A DNA stretch of 64,000 nt. Origin: Icerya purchasi. Lineage: Eukaryota > Arthropoda > Insecta > Hemiptera > Monophlebidae. Below the pieces are notes generated by a model. The model worked only from the letters and a program-made list of their open reading frames with translations, was not told the origin of the DNA and did no database searches. The stretch spans positions 103,476,393 through 103,540,392 of the forward strand of contig CM077115.1 in assembly GCA_039619475.1 (NCBI GenBank), given 5' to 3'. This document shows positions 24,069 through 37,500 of the stretch, piece after piece. Both the position numbers and the translations under genes were made by a program. Position 1 is the stretch's first letter, and each line of letters begins with the position of its first letter.

Positions 24069-25699
24069 CAGTGAGTGACATTAATCGTTAAAAAACATAT
24101 CAAGGTGAAGAAAGTCCTATAGCTTGGTAATGGCTGAATGAAATATGCGACTGTTGTGTGAAACGAAAGAGAATGTATCGAAGTCCGAGTCACTAAAATT
24201 TAAGCGAGTTCAATGCAACAAGTCGGAAGTTAGAGCTGCACGTGTGTGGAAATTCGACGAAATGATTCGTTACATTAATCCGTTAAACACGTAAGAAAGG
24301 CCTGGTGCGAGGCAAGTAATGGGTTTTTCCGGGGTGCGTCAGATTCATACAGTGCAAATGTACCTACGTAGGAACCAGTACATCAAAATATTTCGCCGTG
24401 AAATAGTGTAGATTCGTCATGATTCAAAAAAGTGCGCTTGATATACGAATGAATGTCGCGCAAAAGTTAACATACCCTTCTTGCGGTCCATAAACCCGTG
24501 ATTTTGAACTATAAGGAAGGTTTATTGGGAGGTCAAATATCGAAGTTACTAAAAATATTCGGTGAACCACCGCATATGCGATTTTAGGGCACTTCAAACA
24601 GGAAAATTGCATCCATTCAATTCTGTCAAAAGGACGACCGAGAAAATTAACTGAGACCGATGAACGCTGGATCAGGCGGCAACTCGTAAAAACTTCGCAG
24701 GTAAGCGCACCACAATTACGTCGTGAACTAGCTTGAAGAGCAGGTGTAACAATTTCGGCTGTAACTGCACGTCGAACGGTGAAAAGAATGGACTACTTTT
24801 CGCGAACGGCTTGTAGAAAACCCTACACATTGGTGCAGCGAACAAACAAAAGCGTCTCGAGTTCGCAAAAGAGTACCACTTCGAATCGGAAACGTTTTGG
24901 GTGCGTGGCCCTTTTTACGGATGAATCTAAGTTCATCCTGTTTGACAGTGATGGGAAAGTCTGAATATGGCATAAACCCAATACAGCACTGGAAAGTAAA
25001 AACTTAACTGTCTCAATAAAACACGGCGGCGGTAATATTAAAGTATAGGGGGTTGTTTTGCCGCGAGTGTCGTAGGTGCATTGGAGTTTATCACAGGGAA
25101 TATGGATGCTGCTACGTACAGAGAGATTCTGAAAAAGAATTTACGCTCCAGTGCGGAGAAGTTGAGAATCTTAAGTTCCTTTCGCTTGTACCAAGGATAA
25201 CGACCGGAAGCATACATCGTAAGCGCGAGTGGCTCTTATACAATTGCCCGAAGGTCCTCCAAACGCCGCCACGGTCCCCAGACTATCACCCAATTGAGCA
25301 TCTGTGGCATTATTTAGACCGCAAAGTTCGAGAGAGGTCGGTCTCAAACAAGTATGTACTGAAAAATCGTCTACAAGAATAATCAGCAAAAATTCCAGTA
25401 CACTAGTACAGTACTTAGAGCAGTTGGTTTTTTCCATGCCGCGAAGGCTTAAAGAATATTAAATTCCCATTCGTTGTCCTAGACGGAAGAATTTTTCCAT
25501 GATTTGGAATGTGTTCAATGATTAATGTAACGTGTGATTTCGCAATTTTTTTGTTCTACTTTTTTGTTTATGTACATGTGTAAACGATTCTCCGTTTTGT
25601 TATTCGTCTAAAAAAATTCAGAATGTATCTTTTTTTCTTTCATTTTATTGTGTATTTTCATTTCGATCCCAACTGTTCAAAGATTAATGTCACTCACTG
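24069..25699 (+). mobile_element. Tc1/mariner element with complete termini
   Basis: Perfect 18-bp terminal inverted repeats CAGTGAGTGACATTAATC (24069-24086 and 25682-25699) flanked by TA on both sides (24067-24068, 25700-25701), the target duplication of this superfamily. Length 1631 bp. It encodes a broken transposase. Both ends are intact, so the element could be mobilised in trans by a related transposase, though not by itself. Confidence 0.93.
24180..25382 (+). pseudogene. Tc1-like transposase relic (DDE)
   Basis: Conserved catalytic-domain pieces appear in order on the plus strand: FTDESKFILF near 24917-24945 (first Asp), KHGGGNIKV near 25019-25046, DNDRKHTS near 25200-25222 (second Asp) and PPRSPDYHPIEHLWHYL near 25267-25316 (third acid, Glu, after about 34 residues). 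The upstream helix-turn-helix half (24180-24780) is full of stops. Several frameshifts separate the pieces, so no functional protein is made. Confidence 0.85.
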
Positions 25700-26237
25700 T
25701 ATGTACAGATATAGCTTTTTATGGAGGTTTTATTATTCCTGTGAAATCGATACTTGCGGTTATTTATCTCTTCAAAATTTAACTCCAGTCAACTCTGCGC
25801 TAAGTGATTAAATTTATTTTAGCGGAATCCGCAGAAAAATTACAAGTGTGACCTCCTTCCGTATTACATCTTCTTTTAATATCTGTCTAATGTTTCTTCA
25901 GATTTTAACACGAAAAATTTTGTGCGAACAATTTTATTCGCGATTTGCATAGTAATTAGAGATGTTTAAGGGTTCGATTACATTAGGCGAGTTTACTAGC
26001 TACTAGCCGGCGAATTCACTATCTGATAGTAAACTCACCCGGTGTAATCATGTTAGCTAGCGAAGTAGCAGATTGTAAACAATCCGCGAGGAAAGTTGGA
26101 AGGTGAGCTGCTACTTTACTCGCCATTTGCTGGCGTGTGGACTTGTTAGCTAGTAAACTAGCTGTGTGTCACATCATAGTTGCTAGTGAACTAGCTGCCA
26201 GTGTATCTAGAGTTATTTTGTTCAGTGTGCCTACAAA

Positions 26238-26653
26238 ATGTCGGTAGAAGTAGTTCGTGCTGGAGTTGTTGTTTTAGCTGCTGCTATCAAAGAAAAGAAA
26301 GTGAAAGATTGCGTTGCAGAAGAGTGTGTGGGTAAAATCGTGGATAGAAAGACGTGAGAAATGTGGCGCATCGAGGGGGTTACCGAGAGAGTTGAAGGAC
26401 AAAGATCAGTCAGCTTATCGAAATATTTTGAGAATGAATTTTACCCAATTTAATGGTTTACTTCAGATGGTACATGGAATGCTCAAAAAAGGAAGATGCA
26501 ATAATGAGAGTAACAACAGAACTGGAAATTGCACTATGTTATCTTGCAACTGGTGATTCTTTCAAGTCTCTGGAATACCTGTTTCGAGTTCCGGAATCAA
26601 CAATATCAAAGTTTTTTCCTGAAGTTCTTACGGCTTTTCTCAATTTCGTGTAG
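26238..26653 (+). pseudogene. HARBI1-like nuclease, N-terminal fragment
   Basis: Starts at ATG 26238 (MSVEVVRAG...). A small insertion near 26325 shifts the frame into VWVKSWIERREKCGASRGLP and then YRNILRMNFTQFNGLLQMV. A second frame shift leads to TELEIALCYLATGDSFKSLEY, then FRVPESTISKFFPEV, stop at 26653. These are the N-terminal regions of HARBI1-type nucleases (RRxWVxxW, LRM, LATGDSFxSL). The catalytic DDE part is absent because of the deletion near 26650. Confidence 0.85.
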
Positions 26654-26672
26654 TTCTTGTCTGTAGACATCT

Positions 26673-26864
26673 TTAATTGATTTTCATTTTAGCCTTCAAT
26701 TGCTTCACATCCATTCCCCCAAGTAACCGCTTTCCATCAAGTTCACGAAAAAGACGTTGGAAAATTTCATCCTTTAATTTCGTGTTGCAATAGTCTTTTT
26801 CTTCTATATTCCATAACACGGGGTACTGCTGGTAGATGTGTAGAAATTCCATAATATAATTCAC
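26673..26864 (-). pseudogene. MADF-domain protein fragment of Harbinger element
   Basis: A 63-codon minus-strand frame beginning MNYIMEFLHIYQQYPVLW, then KDYCNTKLKDEIFQRL, ending MDVKQLKAKMKIN. The pattern I-x-x-Y-P-x-L-W followed by D-Y-x-N-x-x-x-K is the MADF DNA-binding domain carried as the second gene of many PIF/Harbinger transposons. Truncated after about 60 residues where it meets the nuclease fragment tail to tail. Confidence 0.75.
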
Positions 26865-27076
26865 GTTCTACTTCATTATTTAACACCGAACAACACCTTA
26901 CAACAGAAAAACACACCAAAAAGTCAACAACAATGAAAAAGAAAAGCAACACGTGCTTTCCACTTGCTACCTAGTTAATTTCTGAGCGAGTGGAATGACG
27001 CAAGTGTCATCATCACTATATCTCGCTAGCTGATTCGCCCGCGTGTAGACACACAGGCTAGTAACTAATCGAGCCT

Positions 27077-27951
27077 TTACTAAAGTTAAAGACGTATCCC
27101 CATGATTTTATGTTTTTTCGTGTAGCGGAGAAATTTCTTAGTTTTTTTTTTATTTTTTCTTTTCATTTTAATATGCAGGTAAAATACTATTTATCAGATA
27201 ACCAAAAAAAAAAAAATCCTATTCAAATGAAGAAATAAAAAAAAAGAGCAACTTCAATCTAAACGAAAAATGGTTTTCGAGGTTGTCAAAGTTATCCATA
27301 GGTCTATTAACCACGTCAAATATGAATTGGTTTGATGCAGTTTCCATCGGAAATGGATATGCGAGTAACGTTAAAAATTTTAATATTTTCTCTTAATGCA
27401 ACCGTGTTATTTGTTAACGAATTAGTAACAGTATCGTATAATAAATATATTTGGTATTCGAATTACAGCAATACTTAAGCAATAGAGAGTAAAATGTAAA
27501 ATAAATTGCAATGAAAAATGGACCACAGTAAAAAACATATACTGTAGTCTTTAACATTATTACCTTTGTAAGAATAGCTTTGTCCCCTTCGATATTAAAG
27601 AAGACGGAAATAAAGGAAATTGGGTACGGAAGCTAAGAACGAAAAAAAAAAATGTTTACTGAAGACGATGAATGTGATGAACTATAAAAAGTAAACCGTC
27701 CGAATTTTCGTTAAATGTAAAAAGCATCAATTGATCGAACTTATAAAAATGTTTACGAAATAGGTCGACATTCTTAAAGGTACAATTACAAATAATCTTA
27801 AAAATAGTATTACGAATAATTTAAAAAAAAATAGTTAAAACATAATTAATTACACAAGTATATATACAGATATTTTTCACTATAATATTTTTTTACGGAA
27901 CGTCTGTGGCTTTTAGTGTTGCTTTAAGTTGCTTCTTGATCAGGAACATCT
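27077..27951. other. Region downstream of the OBP gene
   Basis: AT-rich, likely OBP 3' UTR near 27952 and intergenic DNA beyond. No obvious AATAAA on the minus strand close to the stop. No coding seen. Confidence 0.4.
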
Positions 27952-27972
27952 CTACGAAGACGAAGCGCAGTA
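27952..27972 (-). CDS. OBP gene exon 7: candidate 21-bp terminal exon
   Basis: A strong acceptor (a run of ten T then AG on the minus strand) is followed in phase 0 by YCASSS and a TAG stop. Joined to exon 6 it gives a tail ...DKIDKYC..., supplying an eighth cysteine to pair with the extra N-terminal one. The next exon boundary is 2.8 kb away, so this is inference from phase, acceptor quality and cysteine count. The same acceptor in another frame runs to a TAA at 27924. Confidence 0.58.
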   Translation of the reverse strand, partial: YCASSS

Positions 27973-29458
27973 CTAAAAAAAAAACAAGAGAAAATTTTAA
28001 ATATTGAAGGATTATAATAAATTTTTGCGATTTTTGTAGTGCTGCTTCGACGGCTCGATCGTCAGCCACTCTTAAAAATTTGAGTAATAATGGTTTCGAT
28101 CAAAAATTTAAAATTATACACGTTTTTACGTAGTATAGGCAAGCAAGGAAAAACCATACTTATTGTTCCGTAAAAGTTATCGAATTATTTTAAATATTTA
28201 TTCGTTTTCTCGAAATTCAGTTAGGTTCGCCACACAGAGTAAATACCCTTTTTAATATCTATTAATGTCGTTTTTCGTTAATCTATTTTTCTTTTGCATA
28301 TATTTAAAAAAAAAAAACAAACAACGAAATAACATGTGGACAGGAATAAAACATTTTCCTACAACAAAAGGGAAAATCCATTTTACAATATTAATTATCG
28401 GTTATCGAATATTTTCTAGATCGGTACTAATAATAACAATTCATAATAACGCGTTTAACAATATTATTTTACTACAGAAATATACGATTAAGTTTCTTGT
28501 GTCGCATTTTCTACCCCTCCCTTTTACGTACACACACAAAAAAATTGGAGCTGCCATCTCTAAGCAGATATAAAAATAAAAAAATCTTGTAGGTAAATCA
28601 TTTTCTCGATAACCGTTTTTGAAAGCGCTATCTTATGGATTTATATAAAATTTTAAAAAACTTCAATAATACATTTCCCGTGAGATTGCGCATGTACGGA
28701 TAAAGTAATTAATAAAACATACTAAAATATCGATTAACTCAGAAGCGTTCTAAAAGTTTTATATTTAATTTAAGGCACTGTAAAACGACCCTTCTCTTGC
28801 TTTCGATTTGCTCTATCGCCTTCTCCTTATTGTTCTCTTTACGATTGTGATCCTCCTGGTACATGTTATGCTAATCACATTTTCTTTGAGTGTCCTGCTC
28901 TTCGTAACGAACGCTCCCTTTTATACAGTCAGCTCCTGTCATTAGGTCTCCTTACTATGCCCTATAACTCTTCCTTTATCCTCTCCTTTCCTTCATCTTC
29001 TGCGTTGTCCGCACTGCTGTCCTTTGTTGCGTCCATTTTGGACCGTCTAGTTATTTAATTTCTTAGCTTAGTTTTCTTGTTGTTGGGTCAATGCCGCTGG
29101 CGCGCCCACAAAAAAAACAACAAAAAAACAAAAAAAAAACGACAATTACAAATATTGTTTTTTTTTTGTTTTTTTTTTTTTCTAATTTTGCCGACTCACT
29201 CGGTATTACTAAATTCTTTTTATATATTTCAGCCGAAACTATATTCGAAATTTTATATTTTTAATCTCTCGGTCGAAACTGAGATTTCAACGGAGGTTAA
29301 AATAACTAATACCAAAACTAATCTAAAGTCTGATAAAATAATCTTAACCTGTATTTTAAAATTTTTCAGAAATGCTGTCTGAAGATATCGTTTGAAGGAG
29401 GACCTACGACGGTCCCTATCGAAACGCTTCTAATCACACTGGTTTATTATAGAACACT

Positions 29459-29513
<55 letters not shown>

Positions 29514-31701
29514 TCGTGTTAATCACTGTAAATAAGTGTAATGTAATGAGACTAGCGGATGTGTGATCTAAGTATAATTAATGACTTATGTGTAACTTGC
29601 AATGTAAGCAAATATTTTTAAAAATTGCAAAAAAGAAAATCTGCAATTTATTTAGCTTTAAAGAAATCAATTAAACAGACGTATTTTGAACAAGAGTTTT
29701 TGATCAGTTCACTACGCTCTTTTACGATCATTCTGAAGGTGAAACACCATTATTTACTTCACGTTTACCGCTTTCAGTGAAGTCTTTGATTCGAAGCCCT
29801 GTGCAATTGCCTTCCCCTAACGAAATTAAAGTGCTCGCGGAGATATTAATATTTAGCAAAATTTTGAAAGCAATTCAAAGTCTTCCCTGTAAGAGATCAA
29901 AGATACGATTGGGCAGGAAAATTTTCAGATAAATGAAGAAGACGAATCCCTGGGGGCAACCACACACACCATATGTCTTTACTGTACTGTGGCAGGGGTT
30001 ATCGGCCTGCAAATTGTACTGGAAAAGGAAAAGTTTAAAAACAACCGATAAGAGATTGCGCGACGATATATAATTCTAGCGTATGAAAATCAAGATCGGT
30101 CAAGAGAAATGGCTGAAAGAATGGTGTGCGTAAAGAATGCGAAAAAATTGATTGGTAACTAAATTGAAAAGCAAAAATTTTTATAATTGTAATTCAGCGT
30201 ACAGTTCCGAAATATAAATATAGCGATCGTACAGATAGTATTCGGGGAAAGAAAGAGTGACGAGTTTAAAAATCGCAAACGTTTAAATTTACTGCAGTCA
30301 AAAGATAATCCGAAAAAGTAGTTTAAAAGTGAATACTAAGAAGTTCTTGTTATTGTCTGGCAGATGAACGAGGCTCAAGTATAAACACTGATGAAAGTGA
30401 ATTCAGGGACTAACAGTTAAAATTTTAGAAACTATTTTAAATATTAAGTTCAAAGATAAAAACACAAATATTAAAAACTATATTGAAAGGTACACTGAGA
30501 ACTGTTGCAAAGGCTTGCGGCATGAACGTTAATCGATTCCTTTAGATTAAAATAGGGAGAAAAGGAGTTATGTTAGTGTGTCGATGTGACGAGATAGTGG
30601 AATATGTAGATGTTCAGTGCAACGAAGGGTGGATAGTCGTATTTCCGGAAACTGGGCACGTCCCAGATGAAGAAATCACTTTAAAATTATCCGTATCTTA
30701 TAATTCACATTGTGGTTTTGTGCGGTTTATTTACGTTGAAATGAGATTGTTTGTATACCTTGTCTATTTTATCACTGACGCAATCAAAAATTTCATAAGC
30801 TAAATCACAGCTTTGACCGCCATCTGAAAAAGAAGAAAAAAAGCATTAATTAAACAACAGTAAATGACTTCTAACTCGAGTTTTATTCGATTTTAAGTGT
30901 AGCATGTGCCTACGTTCAAGAATCAAACGATGCAGCTTGCTAACAAAGTCCTAAAATTTAACACATGTCTTCTATTTTAAATATAAATACAAAAGTTCAC
31001 TTATAATTAACGAAATCGAAGGCATGTTTTAACGATAAATAGATTACCTACAGTTTAATATAAATTACGATCTTTTTCTTTTTGGGTCTTTTTAACTCCA
31101 ATAATTTCAATATACTATATTGCATACATATACACACATATATACCCGTATCTACAGCTACACTTACATATAGAATCCATACCACACACACCCACATATA
31201 CTCATGCATATATCCTAATCACCCTCATAAACATTTCTGTACATAAATTCATATACAAATTTTATATTCTCCTATATTTTCACATATCTACCTTTGTATC
31301 TGGCTAGCACAGCCATAAATAGTATATATACATATATATATATGTATTAATTACAACGTAATTCTTAGGCTACCCCACATTCGAAAAAATGTCCCAATTT
31401 TATGTAACGTCTGTTGTTATATTTTATAGGATTTTTGTCGTTGTTATTTAAAAAATGTCACAATTTTATGTAATGAAATATGTAACGAAAAATGTAACGA
31501 AAAAATGTCTTAATTTTATATAATGAGAGTTAAATGTTAGAATAGGACTTTTGTGGTTATGTTATTTTTTTTTTGTGTTGATGCCAGTAAGAATTACGTT
31601 GTAAATTTTGATCATTTTATACAAAGTATAGAAGAGAAAGAGACAGAAATGAAAGCAAGAGGGTTCAAGGGGCACAGCCACTTGCCAGGCAAAAATGGCC
31701 G

Positions 31702-31733
<32 letters not shown>

Positions 31734-34496
31734 CTATTTTGTCGAATTTTAACATTTTTATCAATAATCTTTTTTCTTTTTTTCCCTTTAATGTTAATTA
31801 TATTCTCGTATATCGTAGTTGTTTAATGAATTCTGATGACATGTTTATAATTTGAGTAGTATATTTTTATTTGAATCTCAACGTAGTACTATTGTTTATT
31901 AAATAATAATAATTATTTTAGCAAAAAGAGACGTGTAGTAATTTGCGTTTTTTATTCGGAATTCTTCTGCGTTGTATTTAATATAAAAACTGCTCCTTTA
32001 TCGGAGAAACTGATCACGAGAAAGGAAAAATTATATACTTTCAAAGTGAAATTTAACCATTTCGCCTTTATATTTAAATCTCTATAGGTCAGAATTATTT
32101 GTGTTAAATAAAAAAAAAAAAAAAAACAAAGTAATTTTTTATATAATCTAAAGTTGAAAAAATTTTTGAGCTTTTTTAATTTATAACCAGTTTGGGTAAA
32201 TAAAAATTTGTAATTTATCGCAAAATTCACGAAAATTATATAAACTTTTTTTTTTTATTATTCCTCAAATCAACCTTAAATCAACCGAAAATAAAATTTT
32301 GCTCGAAACATAGAATTTATTAAGGCTCTTGAGGTGCGGAACAATTTTGTTAGTGCGCAGATCTTTTAAATTTTTTTTTCTTGTAAATCTCGTGCCCGAA
32401 TTTATGTTTGCATTGTAACGTTGATATGCACTAATATAGTCCCTCACTCAGTTTTACAGCGAAATAAGGGCGGTTTAATACGATCAAAGAAATAAAGAGA
32501 TGATCATCAGGATAGTAAACCGAGGAGGAAGGGAAATGATATTAAAAGTTGTAAAAAAAAGGTAAACATTTAACAGAAATATCATTTGAATATGATCGAT
32601 TTCTTATATCGGGCCTGAATTATCATCCGGGTGATTATGAAAATGATTAAACGATAAAGAAATTAAAGGTTAACAAAAAAAAAAAAGAGAGAAAAAAAAG
32701 ACATAGAACGTTGAAAGCAAATTATGATGAAAATGAAAATGGCAGAAAATTAGGAAGAGATAACACGGTTAAGTACCAGAAGCAAGAAGGTTGAGGGGAT
32801 TAGAAAAAAAAAAAACAAAAACAAAAGATAGATATCGTATAAACCGAAATGATAATTCTTCTGGAAGAAAATTTTAATTTTAAAGGAAGAGAATTTCGAA
32901 TGAAACGGCGCCGCGCCAATTAATAAATCACTCTCGATAGTAACCGCTGTAAAGTGAAAATAGACGGGAATTTGAAAATAAGACGTGTACCATCTGAACA
33001 GATATTATGGACCGAGGGTCGGAAGCTTTCAGAAACTTACCACCAGATAATATTAGTGAAAAAAACCTTAGCAGTAGAGTATCGCATGCAGCTCCGGATT
33101 ATAGTAGAAGAGAGACACAGTTTGAAGGATTCGGATGAGAAGTGGGACAACTGCAATATGAAAAAGAAATAATCGACATAGAATGACGTTGATTCGTTAG
33201 CAAAAGCAAAAATTAAAAAAGAGGAAGCGAACAAGTTAAGATAATGAAAAGAATTCAGATAATTTAAGATAAAATAATTCTTATCTATTCCCCGCCTATT
33301 TCCTAATAATTTAAGATTTCGTTGTGTATGTTTTAGTTGATATATCGACGGTAACTTTGGTAATGCGAGAGATTGTCTCTTAATTGAACAGCCGTTGGTT
33401 TTGTGTGTGTTTTATTAATGTAGCTTAAGAGTCAGCGTAAAAATCCGAAGGCTGTTGTTAAATTTTGAATATTAGCGAAGAAAGCTACGGAATCAAGTTG
33501 TAATTTTTTTGAAAGCGGATTTTTTAAAAACAGTTCCTTTAAAATTTTCAAAAAAAAGTTCTAGTTACTATAAATTTTGTTTCGGAATTTGATTTTAATC
33601 ATTTTAGTTTTTTTTTCTTTTTTTAATTTAAATAAAATAAAATTAACGTATATAAATAAATAGATGAAAGTATTTTTCGCGATCTATTACCGAATCGTTT
33701 ATTAGGTTGTTGTTCTCTGACGCTATCTGCGATGGTGACACACTGTTGCACGGCGGTTAAGGTGGCTAAAAAGTAATTTCTGTCTTGTACGCCTTCCGAA
33801 TATAATCGAACTAATCCTTCCGTTATCGGGAAACCAGTTTCATCTACCTATAGAATGAAACACGAGAACAATCATCGGTTGTGATTATTTTCACTTTGAA
33901 GAAGTAATCAAAATAAATGGCACACGTATAATATGCGGTCGGTATATTTAATTTGCGGCAATTGTTGACGTTACATTTTTCATTAAAACGTCTTGTTTAA
34001 TTCATCCCCCCCTCCCCCCCGTGTACGATCTTCATGCGGCGGAAATGATTAATCAGTGTTGTCGCGGCGTGATTTGAATTCCAAAAAAAAAAAAAAAAAA
34101 ATGATTTAGTACATCGCATTTTCTAAACGTGATTTACTGTTTTCAATCAAATTTTTTCAAGATGCTCGAAGCTTATGATAATAATGATAACAGAGGGGCT
34201 GGCGGTTTCAACGATAAAATAAACACTACGTGTAAAATTATAATTGCCGATTGCGCGAGTCATATTTGATTTCGAATTAAGTAAGGCTGTTTCCTGAGGA
34301 AATAATTAATATTTTAAATTAAAAAGAAGTAGACGAAATTTTTTTACATGTGTATTTAAAGTAATTAAAAACATCGATTAGAGAATTTCGTATAGTGAAT
34401 TTTCTTTTTTAAACCGCCTAAGTCTCTTATTGCTTCTGTCGTTTTAAAAATTTAAACGCATCGTACGAAATAAATAAATATAATATATTACGTATT

Positions 34497-34531
<35 letters not shown>

Positions 34532-37500
34532 CGTAAAGCCATATATTGTACAGTGATATAGTGAACGGAGCGAAAAAATTATTCTATTTCTCGTTTTTTA
34601 AATTCCGACATTGGCGGTGCAGTAAATAATTAAATTCGAATTCGTCGCTAGCAAAATTTAAATATTTCCAGGTACTAAACGAGAAGTAAAGAAGGAAGTG
34701 CTTCGTTATAGATTTAGCGCATACTACAGATGAGAGTTCTACTCTGATGATACTTGGCTGTTTCTTTTAAAATTGTTTAATCAGTTTGAAGCGCCGTCGG
34801 ATGTCCCGGGGGTTGGATCAATTGTTGCCAGCAAAATACCGGGGAATCTGCACAGAAATGTATGTAACGGAATTAAAGTCCTCTTCAGCCTTCCTGCTCT
34901 TCTATACTACATAAATGGCGATTTTCCTCTAATAAAAAACTCGAATTTTATCCCCCTTATATTTCTGTTCGTCTTCGTTTTATTTACAGTGTCATGATAA
35001 ACTTTCTTATTTCTCTTTCAGAGTTGTTCTTAGTTTCCTTCATCCTATTAATTGCTTTTTTATTAACCGTTCTAAATTTGTTCTTTAACATGAAAGCTGA
35101 ATTTTTCTATGCTTTAGGTTCTTTCTCTTTTTCCCTTCACACAGTGCTGCTAAAGGGTCAAACGGAGTCGGTTCTGCCCCCTTTATGTCCCCCCTTCAAT
35201 TACATTCTGGGTCTTTTAAGATTCTCTCTTTTTGTTCAGCTTTCTATGCGGAATCTGTTGCTATTCTATACGATTGTTTCCTCATTAATTAATTCCTCAT
35301 GGTTATTTAGGCATTAAGTGTAATACGAACTAGTGGGGATATTCATTAGTCTGCTTTTCCATTTTTGTTGGGTAATAATACTGCTCTTCGTTCTTCAGTC
35401 GCTCATTCCAATTGCTATTCTTTTTCATTTTTTAATTCTGCCTCGCCTTTTATCTCTCTATTCAGCTGTCTCTTCCTCCTCGACTAATAATTTTCTTGAT
35501 ACTTGTCTCCTCTTAAACGCTCTACAATCTCTGCTATTTGTCGCCTTCGCTTTAACCGCAATCTGCTTGGGGGGCGGCAGAGACTTCCACGGATGTTGAT
35601 CATTTGGTTATTTGAATGTGCGGCCTTCTCTGCTGAGAAATCGTTCTTCCATTCTTATCTATTAAAAGACTCGTTGATACTCCTTATAGTGTGCTGCTTG
35701 TATTTTCTCACTCCTTTTTCTATTTCGGTTATTCGTGACCCTGACGTATTTCTATCTTCTGTCCTTAAACGTATAAGAATATAAATTTATCGCTGCTCCT
35801 TCCATTTCTTGGGCTAATGTTCTTGCTGACAAACCCAGTTAAAATTAAAAAAAAAAAAAAGGAGACGGAATGTTGGGGAAAATACCGCGCGATTGCTATT
35901 GTTGCAAATATCGATGAAAACGTTGATAGACAGTTTTTTTCCACCTCGTAACCCGACAACAATCCATTTGAGGACGTTAATTTGTATGCCACCGATTGGC
36001 ACGAACTAAACCGAAAGGGACATATAATTGATCGAGGAACAGTTTGAAATGTGCAACTCTGTGTGAGAGTATGTCACATACGCAAAAAGGGTTTAGTGCG
36101 GAGAATTCTCTACGTTAAAAACCATCAAAAAGATGTTCGACTTCATATGCTTCGGCCAAGCAGTTTGTGTAGCCTGCAGTTAGCGCCCTAGTCTCTAGGC
36201 TTCCGTGATTGTTGACAAAATTAAATTATTGATGTTCGCCGAAGAAGCTGTGTATCTTCAAGAGTGACTACTGATAGTGTCTCTCTAGCTTCGAAACCTA
36301 GAGCTTGCCGATCTAGAACGCACCGGTAATCTCTTTATTTTTAGATATCGCTGACCGTGAGGACAATTGTCTAGAACAAAAACAAGCTGCCGATATTTAA
36401 AATCTTTCGTTTAAAATAATTTGTGCCTCCTGATCCTTTACTAGTTAAAAGAAAAAAAAAAAAACATAAAATAATTTAATAACAAAATCTCTCTGCTCCG
36501 CCCCCTTCGCATATACATTTTTCAAGCGAACTATTTCTGCAATTTTCGGAGATTATACGAAAAATTATTCTCATATTTGAATAAAAACCGGTCATATACG
36601 AAATACGCCTTCGCCGTTAATAATTCGGTGCAACAGACGAAGAAGTGTACAATGAACATGCGTAATTGGCGGCACAAATTAATCGAGTTTTGAATGATGG
36701 ATTTTTGAAATAATTACCGACTTGCTAGCGGTTACAGATTAATCATTAAAAAGACTAGATACCGGATAATGACTAAATGCGTCACTGCGTATTACCTTGA
36801 ATCTAAGAAAAAAACGAGAAAAAAGAAAGCACTGAAGGAAAATCTAAGTGAAAAAACGAAACAGTCGCTTCTAAGAAATACTTGCAACGGCCAAAGCGAA
36901 AAATCAGTGTACCTCGACGACGAAGTCGATTCGGCGAATAAATGAAACTTTGTAGCCGGTTTTCTGTTTGACTAAAGAAGAAGAATTCGATTGCTCAAGT
37001 TGTCGATCGCAAACGACAATTTGAAAATATGTATACGATTGGTGATCAGGTAATCATAGGAGAAAGGTGCGTGGCAGATGAAAGCTGCTCTCTCTATCCG
37101 TTAAAACTTGAAGAAAGACTCGGCAGCAAATAACTTTTTTCCTTTAATTCGAATTTTTTTAGCATGCAACATGCTCTTTAGCCGTGACCTAACTAGCAGA
37201 AAACGTCGCACTACTAAAGTGGAACGCGGAGGCGTTAGGCGGCAGGTAAATAAGAATCTAGTTGTTTTAAATCAGTAGTGTTCGCTCCGACGATGTTCGT
37301 CTGTCATGGTGATGATTGTCGTTCACCGACGTCTATATGTAAATTATAATGGTGCATCTACAAAAGAAAGATATAAATCTGTTGCCGAATGAATGAAAGA
37401 CGTGTGATTACGTAGACTGAAAAATAAGCTTTGACGAAATGTACGAACTAAAAAGAAAACGAACATTTTTGATGAATGAAATTTACACATTGAAATTACG

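Larger units (their letters stand above)
25969..27076 (+). mobile_element. PIF/Harbinger element, internally deleted
   Basis: Ends begin AGGGTTCGATTAC (left) and AGGCTCGATTAG (right, inverted), flanked by TTA on both sides (25966-25968, 27077-27079), the target duplication of PIF/Harbinger. Subterminal regions carry repeated gctag/ctagc motifs. It keeps parts of the two genes of this superfamily, a nuclease gene on plus and a MADF-domain gene on minus, in convergent orientation with their 3' parts deleted. Length 1108 bp, far below a full element of about 3 kb. Confidence 0.87.

Noticed and set aside
27924..27972. Alternative reading of the last OBP acceptor giving TALRLRRDVPDQEAT-stop
   Set aside because: Needs a phase-2 donor in the preceding exon, which is not present; the phase-0 reading joins exon 6 properly.
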